Positions 23,161 through 33,555 of a DNA stretch of 64,000 bases are shown here, piece after piece. A program made the translations under genes and the position numbers. Source of the stretch: Jutongia hominis. GTDB taxonomy: Bacteria > Bacillota > Clostridia > Lachnospirales > Lachnospiraceae. Position 1 is the stretch's first letter. Each line of letters opens with the position of its first letter. The stretch is taken from positions 1 to 64,000 of the forward strand of contig NZ_JACRSW010000010.1 of NCBI RefSeq assembly GCF_014384965.1, written 5' to 3'. Below the pieces are notes generated by a model. It saw only the letters and a program-made list of their open reading frames with translations, made no database searches and was not told the origin of the DNA.

Positions 23161-26100
23161 ATGCAGAAAAGAGAAGAGAATGCAAATCGTATTCTGAATG
23201 CTTCAGATGTGATCGATCATGCAAAGAAAGGTCTTTATGATCCGCGTTTTGAGCATGACAACTGTGGTATCGGTGCTATCGTAAATATTAAAGGTAACAA
23301 GACACACGATACGGTATCCGGTGCATTAGATATTGTAGAAAAGTTAGAGCATCGTGCAGGTAAAGATGCAGAAGGAAAGACCGGTGACGGTGTAGGTATT
23401 CTGCTTCAGATCTCGCATAAGTTCTTTAAAAAAGCAGTCAAACCGCTTGGCATCGAATTAGGAGAAGAAAGAGATTATGGTATTGGAATGTTTTTCTTCC
23501 CACAGGATGAATTAAAGAAGAACCAGGCAAAGAAGATGTTTGAGGTTATCATTGAGAAAGAAGGCTTGGAATTTCTCGGATGGAGAGAAGTTCCGATCGT
23601 GCCTGAGATTCTTGGTCATAAAGCATTAGAATGTATGCCATGCATCATGCAGGCCTTTGTGAAAAGACCGGAAGAAGTAGAGCGTGGTCTTGAATTCGAC
23701 CGTAAGCTTTATGTAGCACGTCGTGTTTTTGAACAGAGTAACGATGATACTTATGTGGTATCCTTTTCAAGCAGAACGATCGTATATAAAGGTATGTTCT
23801 TAGTTGGTCAGCTTCGTCAGTTCTTTGAAGATCTGCGTGATCCGGATTATGTATCTGCGATCGCTATCGTACATTCTCGTTTTAGTACGAACACAAATCC
23901 AAGCTGGATGCGTGCTCATCCAAACCGTTTCATCGTGCATAATGGCGAGATCAACACGATCGTTGGTAATGCAGATAAGATGCTTGCCCGTGAAGAGACC
24001 ATGGAGTCACCGTATCTTTCCAGTGAACTTCATAAGATTCTTCCGGTTGTAAATCCAAACGGTTCCGATTCCGCAAGATTGGATAATACTTTGGAATTCT
24101 TAGTGATGAGTGGTATGGATCTTCCGTTAGCTGTTATGATCACTATTCCGGAACCATGGGAAAATGATATGAGTATCAGCCAGAAGAAGCGTGACTTTTA
24201 TCAGTATTATGCAACAATGATGGAGCCATGGGATGGTCCCGCATCAATCCTTTTCTCGGATGGAGATATCATGGGAGCCGTACTTGACCGTAACGGTCTT
24301 CGCCCATCCCGTTATTATATTACAACAGATGACCAGTTGATCTTATCATCTGAAGTCGGTGTGTTTGAGATTCCACCCGAAAAGATCGTAAAGAAAGACC
24401 GACTCAGACCGGGACGTATGCTTCTTGTAGATACAGTCAAAGGAGAACTCGTAGATGATGATGTCTTAAAAGAAAGTTATGCATCACGCCAGCCATATGG
24501 TGAGTGGTTAAACAGTAACTTAGTTACTTTAAAGGAACTTCATATTCCAAATAAGAAAGTAGAAGAGTTTTCCGATGAAGAGAGAGCCAGATTGCAAAAA
24601 GCATTTGGTTATACATTTGAAGAATATAAAACTTCTATCCTTCCGATGGCACAGAATGGAAGTGAGCCGATCGGAGCAATGGGTACGGATTCTCCACTTC
24701 CTATGCTTTCTGATAAGCCACAGCCACTCTTTAACTACTTTAAACAGTTGTTTGCCCAGGTAACCAACCCACCGATCGATTCGATCCGTGAAGAGATCGT
24801 TACATCGACCAGCGTATATATCGGAGAAGATGGTAACCTTTTAGTAGAAGATGCTGATAATTGTAAAGTATTAAAGATCAGAAATCCAATCTTAACAGAT
24901 ACCGATATGTTAAAGATCAAATATATCAATAAAGAAGGATTTAAGAGTGAAGTTCTTCCGATTACGTATTATAAGAATACTTCTTTGAAAAAAGCATTGG
25001 ATCATCTTCGTCTTGAAGCCGATCGTGCGTATAAAGAAGGAGTAAACATCCTGATCTTAAGTGACAGGGGAGTCGATGAAAACCATGTTGCGATTCCATC
25101 TCTTTTAGCGGTATCGGCAATGCAGCAATATCTTGTCACAACGAAGAAGAGAACACGTGTTGCCATGATCTTAGAGACAGCAGAGCCAAGAGAAGTACAT
25201 CATTTTGCTACGCTGTTAGGTTATGGCGCCTGTGCGATCAACCCATATCTTGCACATAGTACGATCAAGGAACTGATCGACAATAAGATGCTTGATAAGG
25301 ATTATTATGCAGCCGTTAATGATTATGATTCTGCGGTATTGCATGGTATTGTAAAGATCGCTTCTAAAATGGGTATTTCAACGATCCAGTCTTATCAGGG
25401 TTCTAAGATCTTTGAGGCGATTGGCATTTCGGAAGATGTCATTGAGAAATATTTTACCGATACCGTATGCTGTGTGGGTGGTATCACATTGGAAGATATC
25501 GAAAAACAGGTAGATAAACAGCATTCTTCTGCATTTGATCCGTTAGGACTCAGCGTTGACCTGAACTTAGAAAGCCGTGGACAGCATAAAGCAAGAGGTC
25601 ATCAGGAAGAACATTTGTATAATCCGGAAACGATCCATCTGTTACAGCAGGCTGCATGGACCGGAAGCTATGATCTGTTTAAAATGTATTCAAAGACGAT
25701 CGATGAGAAAGACAGCAATGTAACATTAAGAAGTTTATTAGACTTTAACTATCCGAAGAAATCCATTCCGATCGAGGAAGTAGAAAGTGTTGATGAGATT
25801 GTAAAGCGTTTTAAGACAGGTGCGATGTCTTATGGTTCGATTTCACAGGAAGCACATGAAACACTTGCGATCGCCATGAATCATTTGCATGGTAAGTCAA
25901 ACAGTGGTGAAGGTGGCGAGAGTTTAGAAAGACTTTTGACTGCAGGAACGGAAACAGACAGATGTTCTGCGATCAAGCAGGTAGCATCCGGTCGTTTTGG
26001 TGTAACATCACGCTACTTAGTCAGTGCAAAAGAGATCCAGATCAAGATGGCACAGGGTGCAAAACCGGGTGAAGGTGGTCATCTGCCGGGTGGCAAAGTA

Positions 26101-27747
26101 TATCCGTGGGTTGCTAAGACCAGACATTCTACGCCAGGTGTCAGCCTGATCTCACCACCACCACATCATGATATCTATTCGATCGAAGATCTGGCACAGT
26201 TGATCTATGACTTAAAGAACAGCAACAAAGATGCAAGAATCTCTGTTAAGCTTGTATCAGAAGCCGGTGTCGGTACCGTTGCTGCCGGCGTTGCAAAAGC
26301 CGGTGCAGCAGTTATCCTGATCTCCGGTTATGATGGCGGTACCGGAGCAGCTCCAAGAAGCTCAATCTATAATGCAGGCCTTCCATGGGAATTAGGTCTT
26401 GCAGAGACACATCAGACATTGATCATGAACGGACTTCGTTCTCGTGTCCGTATTGAGACAGATGGTAAGCTTATGACAGGACGTGATGTATTAGTTGCCG
26501 CATTGCTTGGTGCGGAAGAATTCGGTTTTGCCACAGCTCCGTTGATCACAATGGGATGTGTAATGATGCGTGTATGTAACTTAGATACCTGTCCGGTTGG
26601 TGTGGCAACACAGAATCCGGAGCTTCGTAAGCGTTTCAAGGGTAAACCGGAATATGTAGAAAACTTCATGAAGTTTATTGCACAGGAACTTCGTGAATAT
26701 ATGGCTAAGCTTGGTATCCGTAAAGTGGATGATCTGATCGGACGTACCGATCTTTTGAGGGTCAAGGACGATGAAAATGCGAAAGCGAAGAAAGTTGATC
26801 TGAGTGCGATCTTAGATTCTTCTTTTGCCAATGAAAGAAAAGAAAATAAATACATCGAAAAGAACAAATATGATTTTGAATTAGAAAAGACGATCGATGA
26901 AAAAGTATTCCTGCCAAAATTCAAGAAAGCATTACAGTCGGGTGAAAAGACAAAGATTTCCGTGGATGTTACAAATATCAACCGAACTCTTGGTACAATC
27001 TTAGGATCAGAGATCACAAAGAAATTCTCTGATAAGTTAGAAGAAGATACATTGACAGTAGAATGTCACGGAAGCGGTGGTCAAAGTTTTGGGGCATTCA
27101 TTCCAAAAGGTCTGACATTAGAGCTTGTCGGTGATTCGAATGATTATCTTGGAAAAGGCTTGTCAGGCGGTAAGATCGTTGTATATCCACCGGCAGGTTC
27201 GAACTTCAAAGCAGAGGATAATATTATTATCGGTAATGTTGCATTATATGGTGCGACAAGCGGTAAAGCATTTATCAATGGTATTGCCGGGGAACGTTTC
27301 TGTGTCCGCAACTCAGGTGCAACAGCCGTTGTGGAAGGTGTTGGCGATCATGGATGTGAATATATGACCGGAGGACGTGTTGTGGTTCTCGGACCAACCG
27401 GTAAGAACTTTGCAGCCGGCATGAGCGGTGGTGTCGCCTATGTACTCGATGAAAACAGTGACCTTTATCTGAAATTAAACAAAGAACTTGTTTCTTCTGA
27501 AATCGTTTCTGATAAATACGACGTATTGGAATTAAAGGAAATGATCGAAGAGCATGTTGCAGCAACCGGATCAAAGAGAGGAAAAGAAATCTTAGATAAC
27601 TTTAGCGAATACCTTCCTAAATTTAAGAAGATCATCTCTTATGATTACAGTAAGATGCTTCAGCTGATCGCAAAGATGGAAGAACATGGTCTTGGTTATG
27701 AACAGGCACAGATCGAAGCATTTTATGCACATAAAAAACAGGCATAA
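23161..27747 (+). CDS. gltB: Glutamate synthase large subunit
   Basis: 1528 residues from ATG 23161 (AGGAGG 10 bases upstream; the longer frame covers the leader terminator). Residues 1-34 are the likely propeptide and C35 (HDNCGIG) the glutaminase nucleophile. The FMN domain includes GEGGHLPGGKVYPWVAKTRH and LISPPPHHDIYSIEDLAQLI. C1133, C1139 and C1144 are the 3Fe-4S cysteines (CVMMRVCNLDTC). The C-terminal beta-helix domain is GSGGQSFGAFIPKG onward. Makes glutamate from glutamine and 2-oxoglutarate with GltD. Confidence 0.97.
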   Translation: MQKREENANRILNASDVIDHAKKGLYDPRFEHDNCGIGAIVNIKGNKTHDTVSGALDIVEKLEHRAGKDAEGKTGDGVGILLQISHKFFKKAVKPLGIELGEERDYGIGMFFFPQDELKKNQAKKMFEVIIEKEGLEFLGWREVPIVPEILGHKALECMPCIMQAFVKRPEEVERGLEFDRKLYVARRVFEQSNDDTYVVSFSSRTIVYKGMFLVGQLRQFFEDLRDPDYVSAIAIVHSRFSTNTNPSWMRAHPNRFIVHNGEINTIVGNADKMLAREETMESPYLSSELHKILPVVNPNGSDSARLDNTLEFLVMSGMDLPLAVMITIPEPWENDMSISQKKRDFYQYYATMMEPWDGPASILFSDGDIMGAVLDRNGLRPSRYYITTDDQLILSSEVGVFEIPPEKIVKKDRLRPGRMLLVDTVKGELVDDDVLKESYASRQPYGEWLNSNLVTLKELHIPNKKVEEFSDEERARLQKAFGYTFEEYKTSILPMAQNGSEPIGAMGTDSPLPMLSDKPQPLFNYFKQLFAQVTNPPIDSIREEIVTSTSVYIGEDGNLLVEDADNCKVLKIRNPILTDTDMLKIKYINKEGFKSEVLPITYYKNTSLKKALDHLRLEADRAYKEGVNILILSDRGVDENHVAIPSLLAVSAMQQYLVTTKKRTRVAMILETAEPREVHHFATLLGYGACAINPYLAHSTIKELIDNKMLDKDYYAAVNDYDSAVLHGIVKIASKMGISTIQSYQGSKIFEAIGISEDVIEKYFTDTVCCVGGITLEDIEKQVDKQHSSAFDPLGLSVDLNLESRGQHKARGHQEEHLYNPETIHLLQQAAWTGSYDLFKMYSKTIDEKDSNVTLRSLLDFNYPKKSIPIEEVESVDEIVKRFKTGAMSYGSISQEAHETLAIAMNHLHGKSNSGEGGESLERLLTAGTETDRCSAIKQVASGRFGVTSRYLVSAKEIQIKMAQGAKPGEGGHLPGGKVYPWVAKTRHSTPGVSLISPPPHHDIYSIEDLAQLIYDLKNSNKDARISVKLVSEAGVGTVAAGVAKAGAAVILISGYDGGTGAAPRSSIYNAGLPWELGLAETHQTLIMNGLRSRVRIETDGKLMTGRDVLVAALLGAEEFGFATAPLITMGCVMMRVCNLDTCPVGVATQNPELRKRFKGKPEYVENFMKFIAQELREYMAKLGIRKVDDLIGRTDLLRVKDDENAKAKKVDLSAILDSSFANERKENKYIEKNKYDFELEKTIDEKVFLPKFKKALQSGEKTKISVDVTNINRTLGTILGSEITKKFSDKLEEDTLTVECHGSGGQSFGAFIPKGLTLELVGDSNDYLGKGLSGGKIVVYPPAGSNFKAEDNIIIGNVALYGATSGKAFINGIAGERFCVRNSGATAVVEGVGDHGCEYMTGGRVVVLGPTGKNFAAGMSGGVAYVLDENSDLYLKLNKELVSSEIVSDKYDVLELKEMIEEHVAATGSKRGKEILDNFSEYLPKFKKIISYDYSKMLQLIAKMEEHGLGYEQAQIEAFYAHKKQA

Positions 27748-27779
27748 TATATAGAAGAAACAGATCGAAAATGTCTTAA

Positions 27780-27830
27780 TGCAGGGAATATGCTTGCAAA
27801 TAAACAGTTTGCATCGCATTTCCCAATGCA
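27780..27830 (+). other. Stem-loop between gltB and gltD
   Basis: TGCAGGGAAT (from 27780) pairs with ATTTCCCAATGCA (to 27830), with an inner TGCAAA/TTTGCA pair, making a long imperfect hairpin without a T run. It may protect message ends or set the GltB:GltD ratio. Confidence 0.5.
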
Positions 27831-27869
27831 TCATAAAGCGTAAGGATCGATTCAGAATGGAGGACTATT

Positions 27870-29351
27870 ATGGGTAAACCAACCGGATTTATGGAATATG
27901 ATAGAAAAGATAATAAAGCAGTAGAACCTCTGGAACGTATTAAGAACTTTAATGAGTTCCATACACCTATGAGTGACAAGGATCGTGCAACACAGGCAGC
28001 AAGATGTATGAACTGTGGTGTTCCGTTTTGTCAGTCAGGTATGATGATCAATGGCATGGCATCAGGCTGTCCGTTAAACAATTTAGTACCGGAATGGAAT
28101 GATCTGTTGTTCCATGGAAACTTAGAAAAAGCACTTCAGATGCTTCGCCAGACAAATAACTTCCCAGAGTTTACATCCAGAGTCTGCCCGGCACTTTGCG
28201 AAGCTGCCTGTACCTGCGGACTCAATGGAGAACCGGTCAGTTGTAAAGCAAATGAAAATGCGATCATTGAATATGGTTATGCAAATGGTCTGATGAAAGC
28301 AAAGCCGCCAAAGGTCAGAACCGGAAAGAAAGTAGCCATTGTCGGTTCCGGTCCTTCCGGTCTTGCTGCAGCAGATCAGTTAAATAAAAGAGGACATGAT
28401 GTCACGGTTTATGAAAGAAACGATCATATCGGCGGACTGTTGATGTATGGTATTCCGAACATGAAACTGGAAAAATGGGTGATCGACCGCAAGCAGAAAG
28501 TCATGGAAGAAGAAGGCATTCATTTTATTGTGAATACCAATGTAGGAAAAGATGTCAAAGCAGAAACACTGTTAAAAGAATATGATAGTGTGATCTTATG
28601 CTGTGGTGCCTCTCATCCGCGTGATATCAAGGCACCGGGAAGAGAAGCGCAGGGAATTTACTTTGCGGTAGATTTCTTAACACGCTCTACGAAGCATGTA
28701 CTCACGGGCAAGAAAGAAGGATGGGTTGATACCAAAGGCAAAAATGTTGTTGTGATCGGTGGTGGAGATACCGGTAATGACTGTGTTGGTACTGCAGTCC
28801 GTCAGGGGGCAAAATCTGTCGTACAGATTGAAATGATGCCAAAGCTGCCGGATCAGAGAGCAGCAAACAATCCTTGGCCGGAATGGCCCAGAGTATGTAA
28901 GACAGATTATGGTCAGGAAGAAGCAATCGCTGTCTATGGAAAAGATCCGCGTATTTATCAGGCAACGGTCAAAGAGTTTATCGCTGACAAGAATGGTGTC
29001 TTAAAGAAAGTAAAACTTGTAAAGTTAGAACCAAAGAAAGATCCAAAGACCGGTCGTATGAATATGACTGAGATTCAGGGAAGTGAGTTTGAACTTCCGG
29101 CAGATTATGTTCTGATCGCAGCAGGATTCCTTGGTACAGAGGACTATATTGCAAAAGCATTTAAAGTAAAACTGAATGCACGTACCAATGTAGAAACGAA
29201 ACCGGGAAAATATCAGACATCTGTGGATAAAATCTTTACGGCAGGTGATATGCATCGTGGTCAGTCTTTGGTAGTATGGGGCATTAATGAAGGGCGTCAT
29301 GTAGCCAGAGAAGTCGATGAAAAACTGATGGGGTATACGAATTTACCGTAG
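27870..29351 (+). CDS. gltD: Glutamate synthase small subunit
   Basis: 493 residues. N-terminal iron-sulfur cysteines are present (CMNCGVPFCQ, then CPLNNL, CPALCEAACTCGL). The FAD loop VAIVGSGPSGLAAADQLNKR (about 151-170) and NADPH loop VVVIGGGDTGNDCVG (about 292-306) are intact. It passes electrons from NADPH to GltB. GGAGG lies before the ATG; 122 bases separate it from gltB, with a stem-loop in the gap. Confidence 0.97.
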   Translation: MGKPTGFMEYDRKDNKAVEPLERIKNFNEFHTPMSDKDRATQAARCMNCGVPFCQSGMMINGMASGCPLNNLVPEWNDLLFHGNLEKALQMLRQTNNFPEFTSRVCPALCEAACTCGLNGEPVSCKANENAIIEYGYANGLMKAKPPKVRTGKKVAIVGSGPSGLAAADQLNKRGHDVTVYERNDHIGGLLMYGIPNMKLEKWVIDRKQKVMEEEGIHFIVNTNVGKDVKAETLLKEYDSVILCCGASHPRDIKAPGREAQGIYFAVDFLTRSTKHVLTGKKEGWVDTKGKNVVVIGGGDTGNDCVGTAVRQGAKSVVQIEMMPKLPDQRAANNPWPEWPRVCKTDYGQEEAIAVYGKDPRIYQATVKEFIADKNGVLKKVKLVKLEPKKDPKTGRMNMTEIQGSEFELPADYVLIAAGFLGTEDYIAKAFKVKLNARTNVETKPGKYQTSVDKIFTAGDMHRGQSLVVWGINEGRHVAREVDEKLMGYTNLP

Positions 29352-29381
29352 ACCTTATAATTTGATAGAAAACAATCCTAT

Positions 29382-29426
29382 AAACACACAAAAAGGGCAG
29401 CAGAAATGTTGTCTTTTTTGTGTTTA
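29382..29426 (+). terminator. Intrinsic terminator after gltD
   Basis: A stem made from ACACAAAAAGGGCA and TTGTCTTTTTTGTGT, T-rich at its 3' side. Confidence 0.7.
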
Positions 29427-29427
29427 C

Positions 29428-29827
29428 GGAAAAATAGGAAAGAGAGCTTTTTATCAAAAGTATATTGTCAGAACAGATGAATGAAAGAAAGAGGAATAAG
29501 AAGACAATGGGAAGGTATATTTTCTTTGCAAACCGAGAAATTGTATAAAAAATAAGAATGATATTATGAAGAAAACAGAAAAGTCAAGAAAAATAGGAAG
29601 GAAATGGAAGTAGAATTTAAAAAAGAAAGAAATGACAGATAGGCTGTTTTTTTGTAGGTATTTCATGAAAAAATAATGGGTTTTAGAGAATATCCTTATC
29701 AAATATCGCTAAATGCAAAAATAGAACGCAAAGCCAAAAAAAGAAAAGAAGCAAAACAAATAAAAAAAGCAAAAAAATCAGAATATATTTTTATAATCTG
29801 CACAAAAAAAACGGTATTTTATGGTGG
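29428..29827 (+). other. 400-base A/G-rich intergenic stretch
   Basis: Strongly purine-rich top strand with many GAAAGA/AAAAG runs. No convincing frame with a ribosome binding site on either strand and no clear hairpin. I see no gene here. Confidence 0.5.
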
Positions 29828-29838
29828 TTGACATAAAA

Positions 29839-29867
29839 TTGACAAAATGCAAAACATAAATTACAAT
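29839..29867 (+). promoter_or_regulatory. atp operon promoter
   Basis: TTGACA (29839-29844) and TACAAT (29862-29867), 17-base spacing. A second TTGACA lies 11 bases upstream (29828-29833). Confidence 0.75.
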
Positions 29868-29874
29868 GCAAACG

Positions 29875-29920
29875 ACTTGTTAAAGGGGACGGGATCAGGG
29901 ACCTATTTGACAAGTTTTTT
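29875..29920 (+). terminator. 5'-proximal leader hairpin with T run ahead of the atp operon
   Basis: ACTTGT (29875-29880) pairs with ACAAGT (29910-29915), with inner TAAAGG/CCTATTTG pairs. The apical loop is G-rich (GGACGGGATCAGGGA). A T6 run follows. The hairpin begins at about the first transcribed base, 85 bases before atpB. Looks like an attenuator or a protective 5' structure. Confidence 0.65.
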
Positions 29921-30004
29921 ATTTTTGCACGAATATTCATTTTTTAATCTAACAAGTCATAAAAAAGAAGATTTTTGCAAAAAAATTGATAAAGAAAGGA
30001 AGCG

Positions 30005-30697
30005 ATGATTACGGGAAATCTGGCAGGTGACTTATTAAAGGAATTAAATTGTGATACCGCATTTACCATCCCTGTATTTGGCGGGATTAAAGTTCCGGAG
30101 TCAGTTGTCGTTACATGGATCATTATGGCAGTGCTGCTTATAGTATCGTTCTTACTGACGAGAAATTTAAGCGTGGAGAATCCAGGCAGGAGACAAAAGA
30201 TGATGGAGGCAGCTGTGAGTGCCGGATATGGCTTTTTTGAAGATATTCTTGGAGAAGAAGGGAAAGAATACATACCATATCTGATCTCGGTTATGTTATA
30301 TATCGGCGTTGCAAATCTGATCGGTCTGGTCGGGCTGAAACCACCGACAAAAGACATGGGTGTAACGGCAGGATTAGCGGTCATGAGTATTATTCTGATC
30401 GAAATGGCAGGGATAAGAAAGAAAGGAACAAAAGGCTGGCTTAAAAGTTTTGCACAGCCGGTATGGGTGATCGCTCCCATTAATATATTGGAAGTTTTCA
30501 TCAGACCATTGTCGCTGTGTATGCGTCTTTTTGGTAATGTATTAGGCGCATTTGTTGTTATGGAACTGATTAAATTAATATTGCCTGTTTTGTTACCGAT
30601 TCCGTTTAGTTTTTATTTTGATATTTTTGACGGATTGATCCAGGCATATGTGTTTGTATTTTTAACATCATTATTTTTGAAAGAAGCTTTAGAATAA
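30005..30697 (+). CDS. atpB: F1Fo ATP synthase subunit a
   Basis: 230 residues with five to six membrane helices. The essential arginine lies in SLCMRLFGNVLGAFVVMELI (R near residue 178), and the last helices IFDGLIQAYVFVFLTSLFL form the ion half-channel. GAAAGGAAG precedes the ATG. First gene of the atp operon; no atpI precedes it. Confidence 0.95.
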   Translation: MITGNLAGDLLKELNCDTAFTIPVFGGIKVPESVVVTWIIMAVLLIVSFLLTRNLSVENPGRRQKMMEAAVSAGYGFFEDILGEEGKEYIPYLISVMLYIGVANLIGLVGLKPPTKDMGVTAGLAVMSIILIEMAGIRKKGTKGWLKSFAQPVWVIAPINILEVFIRPLSLCMRLFGNVLGAFVVMELIKLILPVLLPIPFSFYFDIFDGLIQAYVFVFLTSLFLKEALE

Positions 30698-30720
30698 ACA
30701 AAGAAAAAGGAGATACGATT

Positions 30721-30945
30721 ATGTCAACATTATTAGCAATAGGAGCAGGTGTAGCAGTTTTAACAGGTATTGGAGCAGGTGTAGGTATTGGTATTGCAAC
30801 TTCAAAAGCAGTCGATGCGATCGCAAGACAGCCGGAAGCTGACGGAAAGATCAGCAAAACATTGATCCTTGGTTGTGCACTTGCAGAAGCAACAGCAATC
30901 TATGGTTTTGTTATCGCTTTATTGATAATTTTGTTATTACGATAA
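30721..30945 (+). CDS. atpE: F1Fo ATP synthase subunit c
   Basis: 74 residues, two membrane helices joined by the polar loop ARQPEADGK. The ion-binding glutamate is in CALAEATAIYG. Compared with the Na+-type Ilyobacter sequence, the helix-1 Gln is Ile here (GIGIATSK) and the Ser after Glu is Ala, so the enzyme is probably H+-driven. AAGGAG precedes the ATG. Confidence 0.95.
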   Translation: MSTLLAIGAGVAVLTGIGAGVGIGIATSKAVDAIARQPEADGKISKTLILGCALAEATAIYGFVIALLIILLLR

Positions 30946-30994
30946 ACATAGCAAATCCGGGATACCGGAAATCATGGAAAGGATGGAATAGAGG

Positions 30995-31492
30995 ATGTTA
31001 AGATTAGATGGCATTGTCTTTACCATGATCAATCTGATCGTTCTGTATTTGATATTGAGACATTTCCTGATCGGCCCGATTCGAAATATTATGCAAAAAA
31101 GAGATGAAATGCTTGCAAAGCAGTTTGCGGATGCCAAAGCAAAAGAAGAACAGGCAGCTGAAATGAAAACGCAATATGAAGCATTGATGCATGATGCAAA
31201 AGAAGAATCAAACAGAATTTTGGAAAATGCCAAAGCAAGAGCCGACAGTGAATATGAGAAAAGACTGGATCAGGCAAAGAAAGAAGCAGATAAAGTGGTG
31301 CAAAGAGCAAATGTGGCTGCAAGTCAGGAAAAAGAAAAAATGCTTGGTGATGTGCAGTCGCAGATCAGTGCATTGGCGTTGACAGCCGCAAGAAAAGTAT
31401 TGCTTGACGGTGACACAAAAGAACAAAATGCAGCTTTTTACCGGGAATTTACGAAAAAAGCAGGTGAAACATATGACACAGATATCGAATAA
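30995..31492 (+). CDS. atpF: F1Fo ATP synthase subunit b
   Basis: 165 residues. One N-terminal membrane helix (about 8-27, VFTMINLIVLYLILRHFLIG) and a long charged coiled coil rich in Glu/Lys/Ala. This is the peripheral stalk. Its end overlaps the delta subunit start by 20 bases. Confidence 0.93.
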   Translation: MLRLDGIVFTMINLIVLYLILRHFLIGPIRNIMQKRDEMLAKQFADAKAKEEQAAEMKTQYEALMHDAKEESNRILENAKARADSEYEKRLDQAKKEADKVVQRANVAASQEKEKMLGDVQSQISALALTAARKVLLDGDTKEQNAAFYREFTKKAGETYDTDIE

Positions 31493-31976
31493 CTATGGAT
31501 TGGTTTTGCTGGAGTCTGCTATTTTGGCAAATGAGATTGAAGATACAAAAAAAGTAATCTTTGAGCAGCCGATGCTTTTAGAAGCTCTTAAAAGTCCTAT
31601 TGTGAGTCTTGCAGAAAAAGAAAAAATCATTGATGCTGTTTTCCCGGAAGGAATCAGAAAATTTCTAAAGGTTGTTGCAGTGCATCATGATTTTAATAAG
31701 ATTCAGGATATTTTTGCGGCATATGACAAGCATAGAAGAAAAAAAGAGCAGGAGATCCTTGCAACAATCTATTATGTGCAAAAACCCGATACAAGAGAAA
31801 TAGAACAGATACAGGAAACGTTAGCGAAACGATTTCATGCCCAAAAAGTAACGATCGAATGGATCGAGAAAAAGAAATTGATCGGTGGCTTTATCATACA
31901 GGTTGGCGACATCGAAATGGACTGGAGCATGGAAGGTCGTTTGCGGCAATTAGAGAATAAATTAACCAGGAGGTGA
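31473..31976 (+). CDS. atpH: F1Fo ATP synthase subunit delta
   Basis: 167 residues from ATG 31473, with GCAGGTG upstream; the frame extends further left inside atpF but has no better start. N-terminal helical bundle ([20 protein letters not shown]) and the C-terminal [20 protein letters not shown] typical of delta. Connects F1 to the b stalk. Overlaps atpF, a sign of coupling. Confidence 0.92.
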   Translation: MTQISNNYGLVLLESAILANEIEDTKKVIFEQPMLLEALKSPIVSLAEKEKIIDAVFPEGIRKFLKVVAVHHDFNKIQDIFAAYDKHRRKKEQEILATIYYVQKPDTREIEQIQETLAKRFHAQKVTIEWIEKKKLIGGFIIQVGDIEMDWSMEGRLRQLENKLTRR

Positions 31977-31980
31977 TACT

Positions 31981-33489
31981 GTGAGTGCGATCAACTCAGA
32001 AGAAGTGATCTCTATTTTGAAAACAGAGATTGAAAATTTTGATCTGGAATTTAAAGAGCATGAAGTTGGTACCGTAATCTGGGTAGGAGACGGAATTGCT
32101 ACGATTTACGGAATAGAGCATGCAATGTATGGCGAGATCGTTATTTTCGAAAATGGTGTCAAAGGAATGGTACAGGATATTCAAAGAGACCAGATCGGTT
32201 GTATCATTTTGGGAAGAGATAACGGGATCAAGGAAGGTACAAAAGTAACAAGAACAAAAAAGATGGCAGGCATTCCGGTAGGAGAGGCTTATCTTGGAAG
32301 AATCGTGGATGCTTTGGGTGCACCGATTGATGGAAAAGGTCCGATCGCTGCAAAAGACTATCGTCCGATTGAGCATGAGGCACCGGGAATTGTAGATCGA
32401 AAGTCCGTCGACCAGCCGTTAGAAACCGGTATTTTATCAATTGATTCTATGTTCCCGATTGGTCGCGGACAGCGTGAACTTATCATTGGAGATCGACAGA
32501 CAGGGAAAACATCCATTGCGATCGATACGATATTGAACCAGAAAGGGAAAGATGTTATCTGTATCTATGTTGCAATCGGTCAGAAAGCATCTACAGTTGC
32601 AAAAATCGTAAATACATTACAAAAACATGATGCACTGGATTATTCGATCGTGCTTTCTGCGACAGCAAGTGATTCTGCATCCTTAGAATATATTGCACCA
32701 TATTCCGGCACAGCATTGGCGGAGTATTTCATGTATCAGGGAAAAGATGTACTGATCGTTTATGATGATCTGTCTAAACATGCGGTAGCATATCGAGCAT
32801 TATCTCTTTTGTTAGAAAGATCACCGGGACGTGAAGCATATCCGGGAGACGTATTTTATTTGCATTCCAGACTGTTGGAGCGTTCAAGCAAATTAAGTGA
32901 AGAACTTGGAGGTGGCTCGATCACGGCACTTCCTATTATTGAAACACAGGCTGGCGATGTATCAGCCTATATCCCGACAAATGTGATCTCTATTACGGAT
33001 GGTCAGATTTTCTTAGAGAGTGATCTGTTCTTTTCCGGTATGCGTCCGGCAGTCAATGTTGGGCTTTCTGTATCACGAGTGGGTGGAGCGGCACAGACAA
33101 AAGCCATGAAAAAAGCATCCGGAACAATCCGAATTGATCTGGCACAGTTTCGTGAGATGGAAGTTTTTACGCAGTTTAGCTCTGATTTGGATGATACAAC
33201 GAAGGCACAGTTACGATATGGCAAAGGGTTGATGGAACTGTTAAAACAGCCATTATGCCAGCCGATGGATTTAGCAAGCCAGGTTATTACATTGGTATCG
33301 GCAACACATAAAGTTTTTATGGATGTAGACGAAAAGAAGATCAAAGAATTTCAGCATAAAATGCTTTCATTTTTTGAAACATCTCATTCGGAGATCGTTA
33401 CACAGATCAATACCCAAAAAGTTCTGACAGATGAATTGACACAGGCGATCGTAACGGCAGCAAAAGAATTTAAAGAGATGGAACCGTAA
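31981..33489 (+). CDS. atpA: F1Fo ATP synthase subunit alpha
   Basis: 502 residues from GTG 31981, with AGGAGGTG 4 bases before it. Walker [10 protein letters not shown] at 170-178, the arginine-finger region [15 protein letters not shown], and [20 protein letters not shown] are as expected. Non-catalytic nucleotide-binding subunit. Confidence 0.97.
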   Translation: MSAINSEEVISILKTEIENFDLEFKEHEVGTVIWVGDGIATIYGIEHAMYGEIVIFENGVKGMVQDIQRDQIGCIILGRDNGIKEGTKVTRTKKMAGIPVGEAYLGRIVDALGAPIDGKGPIAAKDYRPIEHEAPGIVDRKSVDQPLETGILSIDSMFPIGRGQRELIIGDRQTGKTSIAIDTILNQKGKDVICIYVAIGQKASTVAKIVNTLQKHDALDYSIVLSATASDSASLEYIAPYSGTALAEYFMYQGKDVLIVYDDLSKHAVAYRALSLLLERSPGREAYPGDVFYLHSRLLERSSKLSEELGGGSITALPIIETQAGDVSAYIPTNVISITDGQIFLESDLFFSGMRPAVNVGLSVSRVGGAAQTKAMKKASGTIRIDLAQFREMEVFTQFSSDLDDTTKAQLRYGKGLMELLKQPLCQPMDLASQVITLVSATHKVFMDVDEKKIKEFQHKMLSFFETSHSEIVTQINTQKVLTDELTQAIVTAAKEFKEMEP

Positions 33490-33513
33490 CATAAAAATGT
33501 TATGTGAAAAAAA

Positions 33514-33540
33514 CTTTGCCTAAAAAAGACTTTGGCAAAG
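33514..33540 (+). other. Stem-loop between atpA and atpG
   Basis: CTTTGCC (33514-33520) and GGCAAAG (33534-33540) are perfect inverted copies with a 13-base loop and no T run. Possibly sets relative expression of alpha and gamma. Confidence 0.5.
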
Positions 33541-33555
33541 GAATGGAGGATGAGT

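Noticed and set aside
26412..27017. 201-codon open frame on the minus strand inside gltB
   Set aside because: It lies antisense to a highly conserved part of gltB, has Ser/Arg/Ile-rich composition typical of a shadow frame, and no ribosome binding site.
29428..29827. Possible small RNA or gene in the purine-rich gap after gltD
   Set aside because: No promoter plus terminator pair, no stable hairpin and no start codon with a ribosome binding site.
29944..30501. 185-codon open frame on the minus strand over atpB
   Set aside because: Antisense to atpB, low-complexity composition, no recognisable domain.
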